A stretch of 64,000 bases of DNA from Luscinia megarhynchos (lineage: Eukaryota; Chordata; Aves; Passeriformes; Turdidae): positions 46,405,761-46,469,760 of the forward strand of contig CM067592.1 in NCBI GenBank assembly GCA_034336665.1. Direction: 5' to 3'. A model generated the notes under the pieces. That model saw nothing but the letters and a program-made list of their open reading frames with translations. It searched no databases and was not told where the DNA came from. The translations under genes were made by a program, and so were the position numbers. Shown piece by piece: positions 1 to 12,087 of this stretch. Every line of letters begins with the position of its first letter. Position 1 is the first letter of the stretch.

Positions 1-2030
1 GGAGGGTGTACCTTGGAGGGAGTCCAGAGCTTAGTGAGCTGTAACTGGAGAGCAGCCTGTGTAGCTGGAGTTGGGCTTTAGCTGTATCCATTACCGAGAG
101 CTGCCGTGTCAGTGACCGGAGAGGGCATCGCACTCACACGGCACCTGGAAGTGAACTGATGTGAGCACTGGGAGGCTGATGGGGTCTGACTTTACAGAGT
201 CTGGTGTACGAGAATGCAGTGGCCCATGCTGGCACAACGAACAACTTTACACACTTGTCTTGGTGTGATCCTGAAGCCCTGATTTGTTGGAAGCCCTCTC
301 TAGACAGCAGAGCTGATTTCTTAACTCAGTCCAGTTGAAATGTATGTTTTCTCATGTCCAAGGTCAAGAAGTCAAGGTGGGAGATGGTGGCATGTGCTGT
401 ACCTGGAAGCTGGTGTTATTTTTGGGAATTACTTTTGGATGTGGTGCAGTCATCCACCCCCTCTTTGTGTGGGCAGACTTAGTGGGAGGGAGACCCAACT
501 CAGGGCTGCCAGTCTGAGCTCCCACTGCTTCTGCAGTGTTGGAACACAGGGTGCAGCTGGCCAACATGAAGTACCTGGCCACACTGCTTGGGCTAGGAGG
601 AAAAGAGGCTGTATCCTAGTCTCTTCTGATGGTGGGAATTTAATAGGGCTATTGTACACTCAGGGCCATATGTCTGGCTGAAAATGGCCAGGGACAGGAA
701 GCAGGAATATTAACTGTGGGCTGGCACAGAAGAGCTCACTGAGCCCACTGCTATCCCTTCTCTGATGCCAGGAAGCTAAGATTCATTAGCCATTTAAGAA
801 TTTGCAAAGCTGTTGTCTGGATGTGAACTATACAAGGAGATCTTAATTGATTAAAGAGAAGCTTCTGACCTTTTTTTTCCAGTATCAGCACCAGAGTTCT
901 TGGTCCAATCACCACGACACAGCTTGCCTGGTGCATGAGCCACTCTGAGTCAATTATCCCTGTGGCTGGGTCTTGCAAGGATACCATCTGCATCTCATGT
1001 TGACCTCTTCCACCTGGGAAAAGGTGCTCATGAATCCAGGCTGTCAGCTTCTGAGGGTAACAAACAGTGTCCTAGGCCCTGTATCACTTCTACAGCCGTA
1101 TGTTTTAGCACACAGCCTGTCATCAGGCTCACTGGAGTGCTGGCCTAGAACTGGCCAATTAAATAGTGGCTCCCTAGCTACTTGTGGCTGCAAGAATAGT
1201 GGGGGAGGAAGACTTACAGGGTATCAACGTTGTGATGTCTTCCACAGGCACACCATGATGTTCTCAGAGAAGATTTCCTTCATCAAGAGGCACATAGTGA
1301 TGGTGATGAATTCTTCCTTCTCCATCTTTGGGTACACTTGAGTATATTTCTGTATATGTATTTTTTTAGTAGTTCCCAAGTTATTTTGATGGCTAGGTTT
1401 ACTAGTTTTGCTTTTTTGTTTTGTTTTGGGTTTTTTGTATGTTTTGGTTTTTGTTCTTGTTTTCTCTAAAATTGCCTTTACTTGAATAACATGGGCTTGC
1501 ATTTCTGCAGCAATGAGCGACTGACCACTGGACCCTGGAGTTACAGACAGATCAGGCCACACAGCATAGATGTGCCTAAGTGAGAAGTGCCACCCTATCA
1601 TGGTGTGAGAGGCTGTGCCTCCTGGGTATTATTGCTGATGTCGGTGACTTTCAAGGAGGAAGAGGCTGATTCAGAGCTTCGACCTTTAACATTTGTTAGA
1701 AAAATAATGTTTTCCTACTTGGTAATTTCTTTTGTATTTTGTTTTCATGGAGGTTTTTTCCACCCTTCCCTTTTAGAGAAAAGGCAAAAGAAAAGCCCTC
1801 TTGAAGCAACCGGGGAAAATTGTTTCCCGCTTAAGTGGATATGAGATATAGTACCTCTCTGCCACAACAGGAGCTGAACTTAAATCCAGGAAGACCTTGG
1901 GAGAGGAGGAGAGACCTCATGGCACCTTCCACTATCTAAACGAGCCCGGTAGGAAAACTGGAGAGGAACTTCTGACCAGAGCCATGCGCCAGGAGAAAGG
2001 GTAATGGCTTCACGGGGGAGTTAGGTCAGC
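1..2030. other. Unassigned stretch left of the CpG island
   Basis: I see no recognisable exon, RNA gene or repeat family here. The open frames are short and change phase without supporting splice sites. There is a T-rich patch near 1370-1470. If the CpG island to the right drives a minus-strand gene, this stretch would be its first intron, which is only a guess. Confidence 0.4.
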
Positions 2031-2034
2031 AGAA

Positions 2035-2290
2035 GCTCCTGCGCGGGCGGTGCGGCTCGGCGCAGGTGCCCGGAGCAGCCCCGGGATGTCGGGGGCGGGA
2101 GCGCGGCGCTGCAGCGCGGCCCGGAGCGCTCGGCGCTGCCGCTGGGGAGCGGTGCCGGCCCGCCGCAGCCCATCGCCCGCCCGTGGCGCTGCGCCGGGCT
2201 CTGCCCCGTGCTTCGGCCCGTGAAAGCGCCGTCATTGAGGCTGCAAAGCGCGCATCACGCTGTTTACCGCCCAAGCCGCGTCTTGGTTTC
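2035..2290. promoter_or_regulatory. Orphan CpG island, probable promoter
   Basis: About 250 bases are very GC-rich and dense in CpG, in sharp contrast to both sides, as expected of an unmethylated vertebrate promoter. Direction is unclear. On the plus strand a good donor (AAG|GTGGGC) follows at about 2382. On the minus strand an open frame starts at 2234 (ATG) but has no convincing donor. In human 9q22 the gene beyond the 3' end of HEMGN is TRMO, in the same orientation as HEMGN, so the island could be the TRMO promoter with the gene running off the left edge. I could not find TRMO coding sequence, so the assignment is inference. Confidence 0.6.
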
Positions 2291-2299
2291 TTTGTTTTC

Positions 2300-5200
2300 T
2301 GTCAGCGCCTCAGGCTGTCTGAGGGAGACGCAGGCACGGGCCATGCTCGGCTCCCCGAGTCCCTCTGGGTGGACGGAATTTAAGGTGGGCGTAGACAAAT
2401 GGCCATTCCTCCCGCTTTGTGTGAGCCCACGCCAGCAATGCTGGATCCAGTCAGGGTAACCCTGAGCAGGAAAGTCATTCTCGCACCGGAGCTCAGCTGG
2501 GGCCTCAAGGCAGGCGGCTGGTGCACAGGACAGGCTGAAGGAATCGAGGTTGTTCTCATGGAGAGTAGATGAGCCTAACTTGCAGTCTGAAAGAAGGATA
2601 CGGAGAAGATGGAGCTGGGGTCTTCTCTGAAGTGCACCAAGATGGAGAAAGAGGCAAGGAGCTAAAGCTGTGCTGAGGGAAAACCTGGTGTGACATAAAG
2701 GAAAAACATTCTTTCCTTGAAAGTGGGGCAGCCCTGGGATGAGGATGAGAAGGGAATAATCTTATGTCTTGGAGAAGATCAACACTTGATAGGAGAAAGC
2801 CCAAAGCAGTCTGGTCAGACTTAGCCATGCTCTGAGCAGCAGTTGGATTCGAGATCCCCAGAAGACTCTCCTCACTTAACTTTTTCTCCAGTTACATGAT
2901 TTCCTGGTGAAAAAGAAGAGTCAGGCCAGGTGGTGGAGCACTGTTGAGCCTAGCTGGACACACAGCTTCGGTCTGTGGCGGCTCTGGCAGCATTAGAGAG
3001 GAATTTATTTAAATACAGAACACAGGATGGGAAGGAGCAGAGCTAACAAGCTCTGAGCAGGAAGTGGTGGCCAAGGAAGGAGTGGGTATTTGCTGTGTTC
3101 AGGATTTACTGCTTAAAGTCAATATTAGTAAATTAATCAGCAAATTTTTCTTATCACTGCCAGACCAGGCACTTATGGTGTGGAATGACTTTCACTGACC
3201 TGCGGTAGCCCCTGGCTCTAAGTTGCTTGCCCACGTATTTCTGCTGAGGCTTAGCTACAGTTTCATTTCTGCTAAGGACTGGAAGACCCTTCTGGTTCAA
3301 AACATAACCCGTGAGCAGCAGTCTGCCACAGATCACTCCTGACTTTCAGCAGATGTGGGGAACCCTGTACATTAAGAGCAATCTGAGAAGTGGGAAGCCA
3401 GGGCGCGCAAACCAAACAACTTCCCTTGTCCCATAGAGCTGGAAACATGTTTCCTGAAAGGATATTGAAAGGTAATCAGCATGGAAGAGGAGAGTCTGGT
3501 TCTCCAGGATATGACTTTAGGTTTCCTCTCCTCAACTGTCATGTCATGGCTGTCAGCACGCAGCATGGCCTGCCATGCTCTGCAGGAGGAGGGACTGGAC
3601 CTGAAACCCTGAGAAAAGCTCACAGGAGCGTGTTCAGTCCAGCCCAGTTGACATTATCCAATATCCTGCTGAATCTCACTATGAGGAGACAATCACAGTG
3701 GTTGTGTCCACCGTGTTCCACAACATGCCTTCATCTGCATCCTGGAGGGGCCTCAGGCAGCTCTCCCACTTTACAGCACAGCAAGGATCACTGTGTCAGG
3801 CACTTAGCTGGCTCCCTGTTCTACCCCCACAACTCAGAAGCTATTTCCTTGCACCCATAGCCTTTTCTTTGCCAGTAAGGAGGCTGCAGTCAGTTAAAGG
3901 CTCTGGCCACCCCCAGACTTCCCCTTCATGTCAGACCCAGACCACAGTTGTCATCCCAGAGGGTGAAAATTTACTTTATTGGATTCTCTGTCACTGGCCC
4001 TGGGTAAAGTCATCTGTCTTGGACTCAGGAAGGAGGGAAGAGAGGCAGCAGGTGATTTGTTGCGCCTGCAAATCAGCAGCCTCCCTCTCCTAGATGCAGC
4101 TGCCCTGGCCAGCCCATCCCCCGCCCCATCCAGGGGTACACATGGACCACCATGAGCCCAGCTTCCTGCCTGAACCCCATCTGCATAAGCAAGAGCTCCG
4201 TTATCTGTCCTCTCAACAGAGAGAAGCAGTGCACGGTGAGTTAAAGTGTTGATTAGAGGGCTTTATCTTCCTCTTGTTTACTTTGCGATAAGATTTGTTG
4301 TTTGCATACACACCTTTCTTACTGTCTGCCAAAGACAGAGTAAGAGGAGCTCTGAGAGAGAGTGTGCAGCACCTGGGATGACTCCAGGACTTCCTAGCAA
4401 TCAAAGGCTTCTCCACAGAGGTGGACAGAGGCGCTTGCTCTGGTTCCTGCACACCTCTGCCCTCCGGGAGCTGCCCCGGCCCTTCCAGTGCAAGGATTAG
4501 CACTGCTCCCATGTGTGTTCCAAGAGTGAGTGTTGCCCCAAGTTCATGGACACCTCACTCTGCCAAGCCTTCACCAGCTCCTACACACTGTGCTCCGCAA
4601 TGTTTGGGGCTGTGGGTGAAGTTTGAGTAGCTCGTGGCAGAAGCTGAGAGATCTTGTTTAGGGGAGTGCAAAACATGTTAGTGGAGACCAAAACAGTGTC
4701 AGGATACTTGTGCAGGGAAACCCGTCCCTCCAGGAGCTGCCTGTGGGGAATGGAGCTGGATTTGCTCTGGTATGGTGCTGCTGAATGCTCTCTGCTTTGG
4801 CACCCACCAGGTGCTTTAGAGCTTCTGGCAGTGTATCTGTAGAGGTCAGGATTTCAGCATGGGGAGGCTGTTCAAAGAGCAAGCACTTGCTCCTCTTGTG
4901 ATGTCCCTGGGACCAAAGCAAGGTGGGATGTCAAGGGTATCTATCCTGTCACTGGAGAGACTCTTACTGGTGTCACCAGTCACACATGCTGTGATCCAGA
5001 GCCTCGAGGGCTCCAGAGCCATAAAATAATCCCCCAAATCAAGAGTGCCCTCAGCCTTATGCTCTGGGGGACAGGCCCGTGGGAAGTCAGACAATGGCAA
5101 TATGATCTCCACTTTTCCTCAAGAGGAGGAGGATCCTCTGTGTCAGGATATCACAGGAATGTAAGACAGCCTCTTCTCTTGATATGCACAGGAGCAAGGA

Positions 5201-5475
5201 CCACAAGACCCAAAACCTGGGGAGAGATCAGGGTGCCCCATTACCTCCTGGCTTCAGGAGAAATCCTGTGTGAGGCCTGGGCAGCCAGGAAGACAATGAC
5301 TGTGCAGAGTGTCTCCTGTCTTTGCTCCAAATGGTTTTCCTGACAAAAGTGTGTAATTCTGCCAAGTTCCAGCCCAATGCACTCAGCTGTTTTCAACCAC
5401 CTTTCGTCTGTCTCACAAGGTCAGAGTGAAGCTGCCCAGAATTTAAAAAAAATATTTCCAGCTTCAGGAAAGCAA
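2300..5475. other. Intergenic stretch between CpG island and HEMGN
   Basis: I see no recognisable coding exon or repeat. Open frames of up to about 156 codons occur (for example 3390-3860 plus), but they carry no family motif and overlap frames of similar length on the other strand. The 3' end of HEMGN marks the right border. Confidence 0.4.
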
Positions 5476-5479
5476 TATG

Positions 5480-5485
5480 TTTATT
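5480..5485 (-). terminator. HEMGN: Candidate HEMGN poly(A) signal AATAAA
   Basis: The minus strand reads AATAAA here, about 480 bases beyond the HEMGN stop codon. It is the first canonical hexamer I noticed downstream and would give a 3' UTR of about 0.5 kb. No transcript evidence is available. Confidence 0.5.
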
Positions 5486-5961
5486 GCAGAGGAAAATAGG
5501 CTATGAGAAAAACTTTCAGACTAAGAATAACAGTGCAAAGGGTGGTGGGGTTTATGGGGTGCAGTAAAAAGCCCAAGCTGGGCTTCTCCAGTCAGCTAAA
5601 AATCATGGTGGGTGTTAGCTTTGCAATGCCACTCACATTTATACAAATAAGAAATTACTTTCAGAAACACAGGTGGATGCTGGACTGTAGGACTGAATTG
5701 TAGTGTGGCAGAGCACTGTGAAGCCTTCCATGGGCCCAAGTAAAACAGCCTGTTTGCAGAGAGAGCAGGGGGCTCATAAGCCACGGGCAACTCCCTAGGG
5801 GCTGCCTCTCTAGCCTGGAAGAAGCATAGAAAGCAGAGTGACAAGGAGAGGATGGGCTTTATGACTCCCAAGAAAGCAGCTGCTCAAAATCACTGCGCCA
5901 TACTTATCAAGTTAGTGAGGCAAAGGTCAAAGTAAAAAATATCCCCAAAACAATCAGAAAG

Positions 5962-6071
5962 TTAATACAGAATATGTGGGATGTATTCGTTTTCCTGGTG
6001 GTCATTTTCCAGAGGAGTATTCAGCTCTTCTAGTACATCTGCTTCTGCTGGCTTCAGCACATCCTCTTCAC
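5962..6071 (-). CDS. HEMGN: HEMGN coding exon 4 (acidic C-terminus)
   Basis: The acceptor is ATGCCTCATAG|GTGAAG, and the phase-1 join with exon 3 gives DPA-GEEDVLK. It encodes residues 150-185 and is strongly acidic, with LEELNTPLENDHQ followed by ENEYIPHILY and TAA at 5964-5962. Similarity to the mammalian C-terminus (NESHPENDVYSYVLF) identifies it as the true last exon. It is too short to stand out as an isolated open frame. Confidence 0.85.
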
Positions 6072-9000
6072 CTATGAGGCATGTAAGAGACAGATCATTT
6101 CCTACTGGGGCTCTCGTGCATTACCCTCTGTCCCATGTCAAAGCCCCCGTGGTGAGCCTCCTGCAATTGTGTGGAGAAGGTGCTAGGTAGCTCAGGGTGG
6201 ATTGCCTGCTTTTCAAGGGCAGTCCCAGCTGGGGAAGGGAGCTGGAGAAGGTAAAGCATTGGCAGGTTCAAAGCCAGAGGCAATAAGCACAACTCTGATG
6301 GCTGCCCATTTCAAGACCTCAGGGCTGGAGGCTGGACACCCGTCCCAGAGCCCATGACACAGAATAGCTGTTTTCCATGGCACAAAGGCACACCACAGGC
6401 CTTTTCTTCCCCACTGCACAGGCATTTACTGGAGATGCAGTAGTTGAGGGTCGGAGGATTGTTACCACATCTGAAGGAGATCCTAAGTCTTCCTGGTTTT
6501 GAAGCTATCTGCTTGACCCACTGACTGCTAAAATGAATGTAATCTACTCTTCCCACGCCAGATCTGGGAGCAGCTTCTGCTGTGGTAGCTGTAAATGGAT
6601 TTTCTGAGCCCAGACACCAGCCTGCCATTCAGACCAGCTCAGTGCCCTCCGTGACTCAGTCCTGGCAGGTTTCAAAGGTGTAGTTGCCTGCAGACACCTG
6701 CTCCTTGTCCCAGTGCCCACTTTTCTCTCCCACCATCCCAGTGTCAGTCCTGACACTGGATGGACTGTGGACAGAACATGAATGGACTTTGGCTCCCCCA
6801 GCCAGCTCTGACCACAAAAATACACATCTTCTCTTCACAGAGATATCCCCATGTGCTAATATGGATCTTGGCAGAGCCACAAAATTGTTCTTAGACAAGG
6901 AGTTATTGAGGACCAGGCCCACAACCCCATGCCAATGACTGACAGTGTGGATTTGTCATCACTCCCCTGGACTTGGAGAGAGCTGTCCATCCCCACAGTC
7001 CCTCCACCCCTGCCCCCCTCTCTCAGCTCCCCAATTTTGTGGGGTAGGGACCCGTGCCCTGGAGATGCCGTGGGATTGTTGTGGATGAGGTTGGCTGACA
7101 ATCCTCGAGAGGCAGAACTGCACTGCCCCCACGCCACCACGGGGCCAGCAGCTCTGCAGCAACTCACCAGCAGGGTCCAAGCTCCTGTCTGCCAGCTCCC
7201 CCTCCACCGCCGCTGCTTGCATCCCACCGACCATGTTCTGGATGGTCAGCAGAGGTGGCTGCTGCTGACACACTGGCTCAGGCAGGGCTGGCTCCGAGGG
7301 CACTGGCTCAGCCTTCTCCTCTGGGTCAGGCTGGGGCTCCACTGCTGGCTCTGACTCCAGGACAGCCTTCACCACTGTCTGACGGCCCCGTCCTCTTTTG
7401 GCTCTTCTGGCTCTCCTTTGCTGCTCGCTCTTATAGTCTCTGCCAGGGGATTTCACAGGGATGATGACTTAGGAACAGGACAAAGGACTTATGCCCTAAG
7501 GCAACTTTGCTGGGTCCCCCTGCTGTGACTGTGACCCATTTCATGCCAGCAGAAGCAGCAATTCTGCAGCCCCCCTCCTGACCCTTGCACAATAGCCTTT
7601 TGCAACTGCACCAGTGGGCAGGAGCTTGGACAACAAATTTCTCCTCAGCCCCACATTATGACTGAGATTTTCTTGCTACCATCTCTCCCCCCAATGCCTG
7701 TGTAGGCCTTGCACAGCTACTGGCTGCAGGTCACCGTTCCCCACTGAAGACTGATGGCTCTGTCCTTGGGTGAAGATGGAGGGGCTGGGCCTCAGGTAAC
7801 TGCACCACAAAAGCAGTGACAGAAAAATCACAGAAGACAGAATGACAGAAAAAGCCAGATTTACCTCAGAACCCACTGAGCTGAATCTTTCTCCAGGGCT
7901 TCTGCTTTTCTTTTCCTGAGCAGTTCCCGGTCTCTCAATCGACGAGTTATGATGACATCTGCAAGGATAAAGTGAGTGCTAACACGGCATTCTGGTCCCT
8001 CTCTGCTTGGTACTAGAGGACTGCTGCAAGAGACCATGCGTTTTGTTTTTTGTCCCAAAGGGGTCTTGATATGAAACTGCTTGAGTGCTGTACTTCCAGC
8101 ACAGCCTCAGTGGGTAGGATTGGTGACACAGCACCCAAAACTCCCAGGCTCCTAGCCTGACAATTACTCTACATTTCCAGTTACAATTCCTTGTCCAGCC
8201 TTCTCCACTACTGTAGGGACCTGGGGTGTGGTGCCTTTGATCAGACATCAGTACAGGCTGGAAGATAATTCTTCATGTTTGCTCCCCTGTTACACTTTTT
8301 CCCAGACAGCTGGAACTGAGACCTGTGAGGAGATGGTGATCCAGCCAGAGACCAAGGCAGGGCTAGTACACAACTGCTGGGGTTGAGGAAATTGGTCCCA
8401 AACACCACACAAACAGGCCCAAGCTGGCCTGTAGCTGTGAGGAAGACCATGGCAGGGCTGAAGAAAGACTAACTGGTCTGAGAAAGCTGCAATGCTGGCT
8501 TTATTATTTGTGCAGGATGTGCAGGTTGTTTACAGCCACCACCAGCAGCGAGGATCACTCTCCAGACCCCACTGACCCTCTGACATGCCTTCCTTGGCCA
8601 AGGCAAGCAGTGTCCATTTCACAGGTTGCAGAGGACTCCAAATGGCGTCCCAAGGCAAAGACCAGCCTAAAAATGGTCTGAACTTCACTTCTCTATTTCT
8701 TTGTCCTAAAAGACAGCAATCCCTGATGATTTCTAGTGCAGACTCTAAGCAGTGATAATAAAAACTTGTCTCAAATCATGCAGCATGAGACTCAATCTCA
8801 GGAGACAAAGGGAGCAACACTACTGCCCTGAGGCCTTGAAGGAGAGGGAATTCTTCCCAAATGTTCATTGAAGAGATCACAAAATAACTGATTTTCATAG
8901 TTTCAACAAAACCCACACAAGTGGAAAAGCTAAACTACCACCTGCTCTTTCCAGATGTAATCAAATCCACCTCCTTTCACAAAAGCCTTGCTCACACTGA

Positions 9001-10155
9001 AGTAGTGAGATCAGTGAAAAATTGTCATTTTGTCGTTCCCATGATCAGATGGTAGAAGTGTCAAGGTGAGAAAGGCTTCTGAGGGCTGAGATGGGTATTT
9101 ATTAAATGCAAGAAATATTGTACTCCAGGACAGGACAATGCAAAACTGACAGCAGGAGCCAGTCTTGGCCCAAAGTAGACTTTTACACAGGACACTCCTG
9201 GCCATTAATAATAATCTTACAGAAATTTAACTTGGAGAGTATTTATGTTGGTCTATGCTTCAATGTCTTCATCAAAGCAGAGTCAACTTTAAAATTGCAT
9301 CTGACAGCCCTGAACACTGTCCAGGGAAGTTGAGAATAACTCCAAGACAAATGGGAGGCTGTTCCTTGACATGAGGCAGTAACAGAGACAGTAGGGCTCA
9401 GTCAGCAGGAGATGACTCTGCCATCCACATAGAAAAAGGCAGTAAACTCCCTGGGAAGATGAGGCTACAAGTTGCAGTAGCAAGATCTGCACAGGGCCTC
9501 AGTTCAGCTACTGAAGTACATAATCCCTTGCACATCCCGCTCGCAGCCAAGGTAACTTTCTTTCAAAATGTCTTGTGAGATGTAAAAGCAATTTTAGCTG
9601 CTTGCAATCGGTCTCCTTCCCAGTCCATTCTAAGAAAACACCCCTCATTCCCTTCTGGCTGGTCCAAGAAAGCACTCCCACAACAGCTCCAAAGCTGTCA
9701 CCTGCCAGCACTAAGCAAGAAAGATCACAGTAAAACATATGGATTCTGATGAAAAAATATTTACTAGAGGACACAAAGAAACAGAAATTAAATGAAAAGA
9801 GAAAAAAAGAATCAAGCTATAAAAACAATGAAGCAGTAGCGCTATTCTGCACACTGACAAGCTACTGATGCCCTCTGAAGGACTTCAGTTGGAAAGCCCT
9901 TGTATGTACTTCTGCCTTTGTGACATAACATGCAAAAAGACACGTATTAAGCGTGCATCCTCCACCCCAAGCACAGACCATTAATTATTAGTTCCCTTCT
10001 GAGAAACACTTGCTAACAAAAACCACGCTCTCCTCTCTCCCAAAACTCAAGGCAGGAATGTTCTCATCCTTACCTGGCACAGCATACTCCTCACAGTCTG
10101 CAGAGGTTGTTAGGGAAGAGTCCGAAGAAGCATGGTCCTTGCCTAAACTCTCCAT
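5962..10155 (-). CDS. HEMGN: Hemogen, four coding exons (185 aa)
   Basis: Hemogen is a nuclear protein of blood precursors, a GATA1 target in mammals. The chicken homologue is reported as Z-linked and active in early testis. Coding exons on the minus strand are 10155-10074, 7958-7865, 7439-7168 and 6071-5962. Phases 1, 2 and 1 match and the total is 558 nt, giving 185 residues. The start MESLGKDHASS resembles human MDLGKDQS. Residues 33-58 (RRLRDRELLRKRKAEALEK, then SAQWVL) match the conserved mammalian block. Basic stretches RKRK (42-45) and RRARRAKRGRGR (67-78) look like nuclear localisation signals. A Glu/Pro-rich middle follows (about 87-116). The C-terminus (ENDHQENEYIPHILY) matches human ENDVYSYVLF. 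Human hemogen is 484 aa, so this form lacks the long central repeat region. An in-frame Met at 10266 was not used because homology begins at 10155. Confidence 0.88.
7168..7439 (-). CDS. HEMGN: HEMGN coding exon 3 (basic, then Glu/Pro-rich)
   Basis: The acceptor is CCCCTGGCAG|A and the donor GCTG|GTGAGT. It encodes residues 59-149, starting DYKSEQQRRARRAKRGRGRQ and continuing into a stretch rich in Glu and Pro (SEPAVEPQPDPEEKAEP). In mammals this position opens the long repeat-bearing part of the protein. Here it is only 90 codons and has no internal repeats. Confidence 0.85.
7865..7958 (-). CDS. HEMGN: HEMGN coding exon 2 (conserved helical basic block)
   Basis: The acceptor is CCTTGCAG|ATG and the donor CTGAG|GTAAAT. 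It encodes residues 28-59, including RDRELLRKRKAE and EKDSAQWVL, the part most similar to mammalian hemogen (RNRELLRKRKAE, EKETSQWLF). This exon is the strongest evidence for the gene's identity. Confidence 0.92.
10074..10155 (-). CDS. HEMGN: HEMGN coding exon 1
   Basis: It encodes residues 1-27 (MESLGKDHASS to EEYAVP) plus one base. The donor is CCAG|GTAAGG. A pyrimidine-rich stretch ending TTTCCAG at about 10201 on the minus strand could be the acceptor of this exon, which would put a non-coding first exon further upstream (higher coordinates). Confidence 0.85.
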
Positions 10156-10270
10156 TGCTCTTTGCAGTTTTACATTAGAAAGCAGCTTAGTTCCCTGGAA
10201 ACAGCATCTGGAGATACTGGTGTGGCATAATGAGAGCTTGAAAAAAATGCAGACTGCCCGCCCCAAACCT

Positions 10271-10317
10271 CTTATCTGGCCAGACCACTGGGAGGGTAAT
10301 AATATTCTCCTTATCGG
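10271..10317 (-). promoter_or_regulatory. Two GATA motifs upstream of HEMGN
   Basis: On the minus strand AGATAAG occurs at 10277-10271 and a second GATAAG at about 10316-10311, roughly 115-160 bases upstream of the HEMGN start codon. Mammalian HEMGN is a GATA1 target, so the placement is suggestive. Six-base GATA sites are common by chance and the transcription start is unknown. Confidence 0.3.
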
Positions 10318-10329
10318 AGTGCAAAGGTG

Positions 10330-12085
10330 TGTGAGTCTCTGTCCAGGATCTACTGTGTGGATTGCAAAACATGTTAGTGCTTTTATACTGCAAATAATTC
10401 CACTTCAGATAGGAAATTTACACTGCTGCTAAACTCTGACTCAAAAGCTCTCCTTTGTAGTGGACATGGCAGGGCAGGATGTGGCACTGTCTCACTGCTG
10501 CTTTCCAGAGCGAGATGCAGGGACATGTTGTTAGTCCTTAAGGACCCCCTGAGAGTTCTGAAATGGGACATAGGCTGTCTGAAGGTGTTTGCATAGGATC
10601 CTAGCAGTGCTGGTGGGAAGGATATCCTTCAGCTCCCCTCACAGCAGGGCTGGCTGCTTCACAAGGTCAGGATGGCTGTGTTGTCATGTTCTTTGGAAAC
10701 CACTAAGGATGAAGACGGTCACAGCCATGTTACCTGTCCAAGATCCTTCCTGGGACCCAGACAGAATAATAAATCCATGCCAGCCTGGCTGTGCACATTG
10801 AGGACTTCCTAACGATTCTTTGGTCCAGTCCCTGGTGGATCAGGACTATGAACAAAGCACTTCACTCATGAGGCAGGATGGCAATGGGCAGCCCCAGTGA
10901 AACCAGTGGGAAGACCTAGCCATTCCCTTGTCCCCCATGGGATGGTTTCCTTAAGTGGCTGTTCATAGCTGCTGCTAGCCCCTGCAGCCTCTGCAGGACC
11001 ATCTGCAGGGCCAGAATCACTGCAAAGGGGATGCTGCTGCTTAGGACAATGGCTTCAATGCTGAGAGCCTATTCCTTGCCTGTGGGAATGGCAGGCCCCT
11101 AGATCAGTGCATGTGGGATGAAGGGGGAATCTTGGCCTCTCCTGAAAACTACCTTCATAGTTTCTTATGCCAGGATAGCACAGAAAAGCTCAACAACTCT
11201 CACAGACCAGCTCTTCAGCCAGTTTCTAGTGTGCTCAGCTGCTATCAGCACTTTACTCAACTGCCTATGCACTGGTTAGGTGCTAGTGCCCCCAGTCCCT
11301 TCCCTCCCTGCCCCCATGAATCCAAAGGTGGTTCAAAGGCTGGTAGAAGAACTTGATAAGGTGTCTAACCCCAGGTCCTCTGGGACCTGACTGTCTTTCA
11401 CGGCAGGGATGATCCCACCTCCTTGAGCAGTCTGAGGACTTGCCCTGGGGAAAGCAGCTCCTTAGGGATGAGCAGAATTGGCTGCCTCCAACCTTTGCCT
11501 GTCTTTTTTATTTTCAGTGTACATTCTGTGCTCTCAGCAGGATCTCTCTCTAGGTCTCTGGAAGCTCCAGAGCTTGAAACTTCACACATATAGATTTCTT
11601 GCAGACCCATGGTCATCTCTGCTGCCATTCCTCTTATCCCCTGAGTTACCACTTCACTCTAGGGCTCCTGCCCTGTGTCCACTGCAGATTACATGGTACC
11701 TCCAGAGAGGTGGGGTAGGTCTAACAGCCCCAAAAGAAGCAACAGGGTGGTGGCAGCACAGCAGATATGGGAAGGCTCTGATATGGGAGGGTGGGCCAGG
11801 AGCATGGATGGCATAAAGAGATGTGGGGCTACCGAGTCATTCACAGAATAGTTTCTTGTAGCTCAGTCACAAATGAAGACAAGGTGCCCCAAGCTGGTGA
11901 GGGTGACCATGTTCCAGCACCATGTGATACTGCAAAGTTCTAGACACACCCTGGTCATGCAGACATCTGAAAACTGTACCCTGGCAGGATACTTCATGTG
12001 CAAAGGCATCGCTTTTGGAGGTGCAAATATATCAGACCTTGAACAATGTTTCTGTTTTTGTGTCCCTCATTACAAAAAAACACAT
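10330..12085. other. Intergenic stretch between HEMGN and the CR1 pair
   Basis: I see no coding exon, RNA gene or recognised repeat. ANP32B, the divergent neighbour of HEMGN in human, would be expected on the plus strand here, but neither a CpG island nor its leucine-rich-repeat exons are present. Confidence 0.4.
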
Positions 12086-12087
12086 TA

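Noticed and set aside
6656..6807. Phase-compatible alternative last exon for HEMGN (reading ELAGGAKVHS to YTFETCQD)
   Set aside because: The acceptor is weak and the sequence has no similarity to hemogen. The exon at 6071-5962 has a strong acceptor, the same phase and a C-terminus like the human protein.
10156..10266. In-frame upstream Met extending HEMGN by 37 codons
   Set aside because: Similarity to the mammalian N-terminus starts at the Met at 10155, and a possible splice acceptor at about 10201 interrupts the upstream frame.
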